Below, one piece after another: positions 54,385 to 64,000 of a DNA stretch of 64,000 nt. This DNA is from Chlorobiales bacterium Clorobi_01 (GTDB lineage Bacteria; Bacteroidota; Chlorobiia; Chlorobiales; Chlorobiaceae). The DNA lies in the NCBI GenBank assembly GCA_001602925.1, contig LUZT01000005.1, positions 1 through 64,000 of the forward strand, given 5' to 3'. A program made the translations under genes and the position numbers. The notes beneath the pieces were generated by a model. It saw nothing but the letters and a program-made list of their open reading frames with translations, made no database searches and was not told where the DNA came from. Position 1 is the first letter of the stretch, and the number at the start of each line of letters is the position of its first letter.

Positions 54385-54768
54385 TTACTCACCGATCAGG
54401 GCGCTGTAGTCCACCGGAGAGAGTAGCGCTTCGACATCGGCAGGGTTATCGAGCTTCATCTTGACAATCCAGCCATCGTTGTAGGGATCGGAGTTGACAA
54501 TCGCCGCATCGTCAAGTCCAACATTGACCTCGACAATTTCGCCAGCCACAGGAGCGAACAGATCGGCAACCGTTTTGACCGCCTCAACGGTTCCGAACGC
54601 GCCGTGCGCCGCAACCTTTGTTCCAACCGGTTTGGTTTCGACGAACACGATGTCGCCAAGCTCGGACTGTGCAAAATCGGTGATGCCGACCAGAGCGGTC
54701 ACGCCATCTTCAAGCAGCTTGATCCATTCGTGGTCTTTGGTATAGCGGAGATTGTCAGGGATGTTCAT
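54385..54768 (-). CDS. gcvH: glycine cleavage system H protein
   Basis: A 127-residue lipoyl carrier protein. Lipoate attaches at K65 in [15 protein letters not shown], matching the family's lipoyl-lysine site. [18 protein letters not shown] and the C-terminal [16 protein letters not shown] are typical. It shuttles the aminomethyl group between the P and T proteins. It lies between rlmB and gcvPA on the minus strand. Confidence 0.97.
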   Translation of the reverse strand: MNIPDNLRYTKDHEWIKLLEDGVTALVGITDFAQSELGDIVFVETKPVGTKVAAHGAFGTVEAVKTVADLFAPVAGEIVEVNVGLDDAAIVNSDPYNDGWIVKMKLDNPADVEALLSPVDYSALIGE

Positions 54769-54875
54769 GGCAGAACGCGATTTAGGTTGCTATGCAATTG
54801 AGGAATACAAATGAACTTGAAGGTAACATTTTTTCAGGAGAAGAAAAGATCGGCCGGATCAGACGGCTCTTCTCT

Positions 54876-55649
54876 TCAACCCAGCCGCTGCCGCATCGCT
54901 TCGTAGAGCATCACGCCCGCAGCCACGCTGACGTTGAGCGATTCGACGCAACCAGCCATAGGGATTCGCACGATCTGGTCGCAGCGCTTGCGGGTTTCGG
55001 AGCCAAGACCGCTGCCCTCCGCGCCCATGACAAGCACCGTCGGGCGCTTCCAGTCGATGTCGGTGTGGTTGTGCTCGGCCTCCATGTCGGCGGCCACAAC
55101 GCTGAATCCGCGCTCGCGCAACAGGTCGAGCGTCTTGACCACGCTTTTGACCTTGCAGACGCGCATGTGCGACAGCGCACCCGCCGAGGCCTTGTGCACC
55201 GTGGCGCTGATCGGCGCACCCTTGCCATCGATCATGATGACCGCGTCGGCGGCCACTGCCTCGGCGGTGCGGATAATCGCCCCAACGTTATGCGGATCTT
55301 CGAGCCCCTGCAAAATCACCAAGAGCGGCGAACTGTTGCGCGGCGCGGCGAGCACCTCGTCGAGCGTGTAAAAGGTTACGCTGGTCAGGAGAGCACAGAC
55401 CCCCTGGTTCTTGGCGGTACCGGAAATGAGCGTGAGCTTCTCCATGCGCGCTTTGCCGCAGGGAATCTTGAGCCTGCGGGCAGTGATGACAATCTCCTTG
55501 AGCTTGGGATGGGAGGTATTGAACTGGAGGTATATCTTCTCGACGCTCTCGGGTTTCGACTGCAACAGCTCGATGACAGCGTTGCGGCCATAGACGACCT
55601 GTTCACGAGGTTCCTGAGCCGGTATTTCGGCGTGATCTTTTCTGTCCAA
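54876..55649 (-). CDS. rlmB: TrmH/SpoU-family rRNA 2'-O-methyltransferase (RlmB-like)
   Basis: A 257-residue SPOUT methyltransferase. The N-terminal substrate-binding domain starts VVYGRNAVIELLQSKPESVE. The C-terminal knotted domain has LVILQGLEDPHNVGAIIRTA, LVMGAEGSGLGSETRKRCD and IPMAGCVESLNVSVAAGVML, the three SpoU motifs. It probably methylates 23S rRNA (G2251 type). The only upstream-bounded start is a TTG at 55649, two codons after an in-frame stop, without a clear ribosome site; a later start would truncate the domain. gcvH follows after 107 bases. Confidence 0.88.
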   Translation of the reverse strand: MDRKDHAEIPAQEPREQVVYGRNAVIELLQSKPESVEKIYLQFNTSHPKLKEIVITARRLKIPCGKARMEKLTLISGTAKNQGVCALLTSVTFYTLDEVLAAPRNSSPLLVILQGLEDPHNVGAIIRTAEAVAADAVIMIDGKGAPISATVHKASAGALSHMRVCKVKSVVKTLDLLRERGFSVVAADMEAEHNHTDIDWKRPTVLVMGAEGSGLGSETRKRCDQIVRIPMAGCVESLNVSVAAGVMLYEAMRQRLG

Positions 55650-55892
55650 AAATCAGGAAAGTTTGGTTTGCCGGAAATGCGTTCCGACCGCCCGTCAGAT
55701 GCAAAAAATGCGTATCAGCGAGCAAAGGCTATAATAGTACTCACGATTGAAACTATATTAGTTTTTTTTCCTATCTTCGGAAGCACACTCGAAGCTTTTT
55801 CTCACCTGCGAACGTAACTTTTCCCGTTCTTTCGTAGTTGTACCCATCGAGATTCGCACAGTCCCAACAATCATAATCCAGTTTTTGATCGT

Positions 55893-59450
<3,558 letters not shown>

Positions 59451-59473
59451 AGAACCACGATCCGGTTCCGAAC

Positions 59474-59502
59474 AAAAAAAGCGGTCATTGACCGCTTTTT
59501 TT
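59474..59502. terminator. bidirectional terminator between nifJ and the TPR gene
   Basis: GCGGT at 59481-59485 pairs with ACCGC at 59491-59495, flanked by an A-run (59474-59480) and a T-run (59496-59502). It lies 23 bases after nifJ and contains the stop codon of the converging TPR gene (59485-59487). Confidence 0.88.
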
Positions 59503-61230
59503 GTTCCCCTGCGCTTTCTCGACTGTTCTCGCTTTTTCAAGCATCTCCCTTGCTTTCGGTTCATTGCCGAGCTTCCGGTAGACCTCGCCAAGGTGCCGGT
59601 AGATATCCGGCTCATCCAGCCCGGTGGCAGCCGCCTTTTCAAGGAACTGCCGGGCAAGCTCGAAATTGCCGAGTTTGTAGTGTACCCAGCCGAGAGTATC
59701 GAGATAGACACCGTTCTCCGGTTCGAGCATCACGGCATTGGTTGCCAGACGTAAGGCCTTGCGAAGCGTGATCCCCTCTTCGGTAAACAGGTAGGCGAGA
59801 TTGTTCATGGCGAGGGTGTTGTGCGGGTCGAGATCGAGTACCCGCTCATAAGCCGATCGGCTACGCTTTTTCAGGCCAAGCAGATCGCAGGCCATCGCCA
59901 GATTGATGTTGGCCTGGATCAGAAGATTCGGGTCACCAGGCTTCCGTTTCGCCCCGGCAACCGTTTCAAGCACGGCAACCGCCCGCCGCAGCTCATGGGA
60001 AGAGAGTAGCAGAGAGCCTTCGAGGACACTCCACCGAAACCTCTGCCCGGGAAGCCTGCGTCTGGCTTTGGCCAGAAGCGCGAACGCCTGGCGTTTTTGA
60101 CCTAGATCAAACTGAGTGGAGATCAGGTACTCCCACGCCGTTGCATTGCCGGAATCGAGCTGAACGGCTTTTCTGAAAAGAACGACGCCCTCCTGCTGAC
60201 GCCCGTGCATCATTCCGAACATCCCTTTCAGCATGAACAGCTCACTGTCACGCGGCCTTCTGGCTGTGAGCTCATCAAGCAAAACGATGGCAGGCGCCAC
60301 ATAGAGCGAATCCTTTCCGGAGCGCAGAATATAGAGCTTGGCAAGATCATGCAGTGGCCCAGGAGGCAAAGAGGCCTTGTCAAGGAATACAGACAGTTCA
60401 CGATGAAAATCGTCATTGCGGCCGACCGTGATGTAATGATCGAAAAGAGCGATCCAGTAGGTGATATTGCTGCGATCACCCGCGATCAGCTCTTGAAGCG
60501 TCTGAACAGCCAGCGTCTCCTGCCCGGTTTTCGTATAGAGTTCAGCAAGCGTTATGCCGATTTTGCGTTCGCTTCCACCAAGCTTGAGCAGCTGCTTCGA
60601 GGTATCTATCGCTTCAGGATAGTGCTTGAGAGCAATTTCCAGCGCCAGGGTTTGCGCAAGTGCGGCTTCATTGTACGGATCGATCCGCACGGCTTTCCGG
60701 AACACTTCGAGCGCCGGTTCAAGGCGTCTTGCCGCCATGTATTCAAGCCCCTGCAGATACATGATCCCTGTGCGGTCAGGCTCCAGCAAAGAGGCCTGAC
60801 CGTACAACTCCGCCGCCCGGTCATAGTCGCGCATGTCATGGGCAACAACGGCCAGATACCTCAGATAGTAACGGTTCGATGGATCGAGTCTGACCGCCGC
60901 TTCGCCGTAGACCCTGGCCGAATCGAGAACGGCAAGACGGTAGTATGATTGGGAGATCGAATAGTTCACAGCGGGATCGGCAGGCTTGCGGACCAACACC
61001 TTCCTGAAGGTGTCGATGGCGCCCCAGTAATCCCCCTTCATGTCGAGAAAAAGTCCCTGCACATAGTCAGGAATGGGGTCTTGTACGGTCACGACAGCGG
61101 CGGAGTCCGGCGCAGTGCTGTTACCGCTGACCGACGCCATTGCCGGGAAAGCTGACAGCACCACGCCAGCGAGGAGCGCCAGCAGCGAGAGGAGCCATCG
61201 GAAAGCGCCAATTCGACACGCCTTACCCAT
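59485..61230 (-). CDS. exported TPR-repeat protein
   Basis: A 581-residue protein. The N-terminus looks like a signal peptide or anchor ([22 protein letters not shown]). The rest is at least ten tetratricopeptide repeats (for example [60 protein letters not shown]). It probably acts as a periplasmic or membrane scaffold; the partner is unknown. I chose the ATG at 61230, which has AAGG at a suitable distance, over a TTG at 61251. It overlaps the ruvB stop by 8 bases. It ends the minus-strand operon with a bidirectional terminator. Confidence 0.85.
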   Translation of the reverse strand: MGKACRIGAFRWLLSLLALLAGVVLSAFPAMASVSGNSTAPDSAAVVTVQDPIPDYVQGLFLDMKGDYWGAIDTFRKVLVRKPADPAVNYSISQSYYRLAVLDSARVYGEAAVRLDPSNRYYLRYLAVVAHDMRDYDRAAELYGQASLLEPDRTGIMYLQGLEYMAARRLEPALEVFRKAVRIDPYNEAALAQTLALEIALKHYPEAIDTSKQLLKLGGSERKIGITLAELYTKTGQETLAVQTLQELIAGDRSNITYWIALFDHYITVGRNDDFHRELSVFLDKASLPPGPLHDLAKLYILRSGKDSLYVAPAIVLLDELTARRPRDSELFMLKGMFGMMHGRQQEGVVLFRKAVQLDSGNATAWEYLISTQFDLGQKRQAFALLAKARRRLPGQRFRWSVLEGSLLLSSHELRRAVAVLETVAGAKRKPGDPNLLIQANINLAMACDLLGLKKRSRSAYERVLDLDPHNTLAMNNLAYLFTEEGITLRKALRLATNAVMLEPENGVYLDTLGWVHYKLGNFELARQFLEKAAATGLDEPDIYRHLGEVYRKLGNEPKAREMLEKARTVEKAQGNKKSGQ

Positions 61231-62263
61231 CTTGACCTTCGGCAGTGTCAAACAGCGGCCCCTGGCTGGAGATGCCTGAATGAGAAAACCGGCTCATGGC
61301 AAGGCGGGTAGCAACACGCCCACGAGGCGTTCGGGAGAGGTACCCCATCTGGATCAGATAGGGTTCGTAGACCTCCTCGATAGTGTCCTGCTCCTCACCG
61401 ACTGACACGGCCAGCGAGGCCACGCCAACCGGACCGCCGTTGAACTTGCGGACGATCGCTTCGAGGATTTTCTTGTCCATGTCGTCAAGGCCGCCTTCGT
61501 CGATTTCGAGCGATTCGAGGGTGCGACGGGCGACGGCGAGCGAAATCGAGGCGTCGCCTGCAACCTGCGCGAAGTCGCGCGCCCGCCGCAACAGGCGGTT
61601 GGCGATGCGCGGGGTGCCACGCGAGCGGCGGGCAATCTCCATCGCCGCGTCCTCGTCAACGCCGATGTTCAGAATACCTGCCGCCCGGACAATGATGCCT
61701 TGCAGGAGTTCGGGGTTGTAGTAGTCGAGACGGCTGTTGATGCCGAAGCGCGCACGAAGCGGTGAGGTCAAGAGACCGGCTCGCGTGGTCGCGCCGACCA
61801 GCGTGAAAGGTTCGAGCCTGAGCTGCACCGCCCGCGACGCCGGGCCGCTGTCGAGCAGGATGTCGATGCGGTAATCCTCCATAGCCGAGTAGAGGTACTC
61901 CTCGACCGCCGGAGCGAGTCGGTGGATTTCGTCGATGAAGAGGATGTCCCCCTTTTTCATGCTGGTCAACAGCCCGGCCAGGTTGCCCGCCTTGTCGATC
62001 AGCGGGCCGGAGGTGATCTTGATACTCCCACCCATCTCGGCGGCGATGATGTGCGCAAGCGTGGTCTTGCCGAGTCCGGGCGGACCGGAAAGCAGCACGT
62101 GGTCGAGCGCTTCGCCGCGTTTGCGCGCCGCGGTGATGAACACTTTGAGGTTGTCGGTCAGCTTTTTCTGCCCGGCAAAATCGCCCATCTTTTGTGGCCG
62201 TATCTGCTCCTCGAACCGGACTTCCGTCGCGTCGGGGGCGGTATTCAGGGCTTCAATCCTCAC
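61223..62263 (-). CDS. ruvB: Holliday junction branch-migration helicase RuvB
   Basis: A 346-residue AAA+ motor. Visible motifs are [20 protein letters not shown] (Walker A), [20 protein letters not shown] (Walker B), [20 protein letters not shown] (sensor 1 region) and the C-terminal winged helix ending [17 protein letters not shown]. The start is a GTG at 62263 with GAGAG just upstream. It follows the DppB-type permease after 19 bases and overlaps the TPR gene, so it is embedded in an operon with unrelated transport genes. Confidence 0.97.
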   Translation of the reverse strand: MRIEALNTAPDATEVRFEEQIRPQKMGDFAGQKKLTDNLKVFITAARKRGEALDHVLLSGPPGLGKTTLAHIIAAEMGGSIKITSGPLIDKAGNLAGLLTSMKKGDILFIDEIHRLAPAVEEYLYSAMEDYRIDILLDSGPASRAVQLRLEPFTLVGATTRAGLLTSPLRARFGINSRLDYYNPELLQGIIVRAAGILNIGVDEDAAMEIARRSRGTPRIANRLLRRARDFAQVAGDASISLAVARRTLESLEIDEGGLDDMDKKILEAIVRKFNGGPVGVASLAVSVGEEQDTIEEVYEPYLIQMGYLSRTPRGRVATRLAMSRFSHSGISSQGPLFDTAEGQDG

Positions 62264-62282
62264 TCAAGCTCTCGATTTTTGT

Positions 62283-63248
62283 TCACAGTTTGATCCTTGG
62301 ATCGACCACGGCGTAGAGCACATCGGCCAAAAGGTTGCCGAAGACGATCATCGTGCCGGAGACGAAGGTGTTGGCGATAATCAGCGGATAGTCGCGTGCA
62401 AAGATCGCCTCGACCGTTACGCGCCCCATGCCGGGAAAAGCAAAGATCACCTCGATAAAGAGCGCCCCGCTGAAGATGAACGGCAGCGAGCTGCCCATCA
62501 GCGTGACCACCGGCAAGAGCGCGTTGCGCAAGGCGTGTTTGAGAATCACCACCCGTTCGCTGAGCCCCTTGGCCCGCGCCGTGCGGACGTAGTCCTGCCG
62601 GATCACCTCGAGCATACTGCCCCGCACGTAGCGGGCGATGCCGGCGGAGCCGTTGATGCTGAGCACCGTCACCGGCAAGGCGAGGTGCCAGATCCTGTCC
62701 ATGATGAAGCCGAACGTCCCGTAGCTCTCCGCGCCGATTTCGTTCAGGCCTGAAACCGGGAAAAGCGGCCACTTCAGGGCAAAAAGGATAATCATCATCA
62801 GGGCGAGCCAGAACTCCGGCATCGAGTAGAAGAAGAGCGCCGTAACCGTCAGGAAGCGGTCGAGAAAGCTGTTCTGTTTGACTGCCGAAATCACGCCGAT
62901 GATGATGCCGAAGACGAAGTTCGCGATGAGCGTCAGCACGGCGATGGTCATCGTCACCGGCAACGCCTCGGCAATCACGTCGAACACCGGCTGCTGCGCG
63001 CGGCTGAAACTGCGTCCGAAATCACCGTGCAGCACGTTGCCGAGCCACTTGATGTACTGCACCGGCAGCGGATCGTTCAGCCCGTACTGCTGGCGGATCT
63101 GCTCGGCCACGTTGGGGCTGATGCCCGGCTGGATGAAGAACGCCGCCGGATCGCCCGGCGCAAGCCGGATGATGAAGAAGGTCAGGGTCAGTACCCCGAA
63201 GATGAGCGGCACGGCGATCAAAAGCCGTTTGAAGATATACCTGAGCAT
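62283..63248 (-). CDS. DppB/OppB-type peptide ABC transporter permease
   Basis: A 321-residue inner-membrane permease. It begins MLRYIFKRLLIAVPLIFGVL with the typical FFIIRLAPGDPAAFF segment. Six membrane helices are evident, and the cytoplasmic coupling loop RAKGLSERVVILKHALRNAL is the EAA-type motif of this class. It imports peptides, nickel or similar solutes together with the binding protein encoded 4 bases upstream. No second permease or ATPase lies in the window. Confidence 0.93.
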   Translation of the reverse strand: MLRYIFKRLLIAVPLIFGVLTLTFFIIRLAPGDPAAFFIQPGISPNVAEQIRQQYGLNDPLPVQYIKWLGNVLHGDFGRSFSRAQQPVFDVIAEALPVTMTIAVLTLIANFVFGIIIGVISAVKQNSFLDRFLTVTALFFYSMPEFWLALMMIILFALKWPLFPVSGLNEIGAESYGTFGFIMDRIWHLALPVTVLSINGSAGIARYVRGSMLEVIRQDYVRTARAKGLSERVVILKHALRNALLPVVTLMGSSLPFIFSGALFIEVIFAFPGMGRVTVEAIFARDYPLIIANTFVSGTMIVFGNLLADVLYAVVDPRIKL

Positions 63249-63252
63249 GTCG

Positions 63253-64000
63253 TTACGGCGCGATTGACGGTTTCAGCGTCCAGTCGTCGATGTTGTAGAA
63301 AGTACCGGAAATATTGAGCTTCGCGCCCTGAATGCGCTTGCTGAACCCTTGCGTCTCCCTGATCCAGTAGAGGAAGGTGATCGGCTGCTGTTCGTGCAGA
63401 ATCTTCTGGTACTCGATCCAGTAGGGACGCGCGTCCTCGGTGCGCATCTTGTTCTTGGCAAGTTCGCAGAGCTGGCCGATCCTCGGATTGATGAAACCGG
63501 GAAAGTTGAAGCGGCTCTTTTTCAGGTCGGAACCCCACACGTCGAGCGGATCGATCTCAAGGCCGATCGACCAGCCCGCCATCCATGCACCGAGTTTGCG
63601 CTCCTGCAGGTTCTGGAAAAAGACGTTGGACTCCTGCATTTCGATCTTGCAGTCGATGCCGATCTCGCGAAGGTTTTGCTGGATGATCGTACAGGCGTAG
63701 TTCCTGCGCGCGTTTCCGGCGTTCGTGTAGAGCACGAAGCTGAACTTGCGCCCGTTCTTCTGCCGGATGCCATCGGGACCCGGCATCCATCCCGCTGCTT
63801 CGAGCAACTTGACGGCTTGCGCCGGATCGTAGCCATAGGGCTTGATCGAGTCGTCGTAGGCCCACTTCAGCGAAGGCGAAATATCGGTTTTGGCCAGCAC
63901 GCCGTACTCGCCGAGATAGCCGTCGATGATCGACTGGCGGTCGATGGCCATGGTCAGCGCACGGCGCACGACCGGATCACCGAAGAGCGGATTGGGCCGG
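63253..64000 (-). CDS. extracellular peptide-binding protein of an ABC transporter, C-terminal fragment
   Basis: The last 248 residues of a family 5 (DppA/OppA-like) solute-binding protein; the gene continues past the right edge of the window. At the edge the frame reads PNPLFGDPVVRRALTMAIDR, a typical mid-protein stretch of this family (the codons before 63969 continue the frame, so that GTG is not the true start). Later segments (KAVKLLEAAGWMPGPDGIRQ-like, IQQNLREIGIDCKIEMQE, WIEYQKILHEQQPITFLYW) fit too. It is the first visible gene of the operon with the DppB-type permease, ruvB and the TPR gene. Ligand unknown. Confidence 0.9.
   Translation of the reverse strand, partial: RPNPLFGDPVVRRALTMAIDRQSIIDGYLGEYGVLAKTDISPSLKWAYDDSIKPYGYDPAQAVKLLEAAGWMPGPDGIRQKNGRKFSFVLYTNAGNARRNYACTIIQQNLREIGIDCKIEMQESNVFFQNLQERKLGAWMAGWSIGLEIDPLDVWGSDLKKSRFNFPGFINPRIGQLCELAKNKMRTEDARPYWIEYQKILHEQQPITFLYWIRETQGFSKRIQGAKLNISGTFYNIDDWTLKPSIAP

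Overview
The window looks like a chromosomal segment of a green sulfur bacterium (Chlorobi), most probably Chlorobaculum or a close relative. The main signs are a (bacterio)chlorophyll synthase of the BchG/ChlG type at 44470-45462 and a single-chain 1185-residue pyruvate:ferredoxin oxidoreductase at 55893-59450. Supporting signs are a DnaG primase with a degenerate zinc site, a split CarB, a two-part glycine dehydrogenase and Bacteroidetes/Chlorobi-type regulators. Most of the segment is GC-rich and densely coded. A few AT-rich patches stand out as acquired DNA. The species call is inferred from gene content, not from a database match.

Layout: 1-1617 is an AT-rich pair running off the left edge, a Dam-type adenine methylase and a ParB/Srx-like protein, probably a restriction or defence locus. 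1838-4526 is a three-gene minus-strand operon (LMW phosphatase, diacylglycerol-kinase-like lipid kinase, GlmU-like protein). 4694-7437 holds two paralogous coiled-coil/LuxR-HTH regulators with inverted repeats around the second. 7530-13228 has DUF1848, an aldehyde dehydrogenase, rsgA and recG, with a dispersed repeat pair at 9882-10007. 13324-14136 is rpmE-frr. 14417-17505 is a horizontally acquired AvaI/BsoBI-like restriction-modification pair followed by a VapBC toxin-antitoxin pair. 17686-20347 is exbB-exbD-exbD-tonB, divergent from dnaG (20697-22589). An AT-rich DUF2971 gene follows.

23858-30206 carries ribBA-glyA, the C-terminal half of carB, a SLOG-type protein and two ferritin-like proteins. 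30305-36262 carries a phosphoesterase, an alpha-glucan phosphorylase, pyrD, DUF4407 and ispF. 36355-41263 carries an ABC permease, a phosphofructokinase with PPi-type residues, ilvE and holB. 41352-47391 has DUF2513, cutA, pepP, trpD, the chlorophyll synthase, rpmB, rnhA and a membrane protein of unknown function. 47397-52949 has tilS, psd, tatA, recN and dapA. 53021-55649 is rlmB-gcvH-gcvPA. 55893-59450 is PFOR. The last 4.5 kb is a minus-strand operon (peptide-binding protein, DppB-type permease, ruvB, TPR protein) that continues past the right edge.

Much of the content is core metabolism suited to an anaerobic CO2-fixing phototroph: pyruvate synthesis by PFOR, glycogen and glycolytic enzymes, pyrimidine, riboflavin, isoprenoid, one-carbon and amino-acid genes, and pigment synthesis. 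No tRNA, rRNA, CRISPR array or intact insertion sequence was recognised. The best leads for something undescribed are the ParB-like/methylase pair at the left edge and the duplicated regulators with their palindromes.
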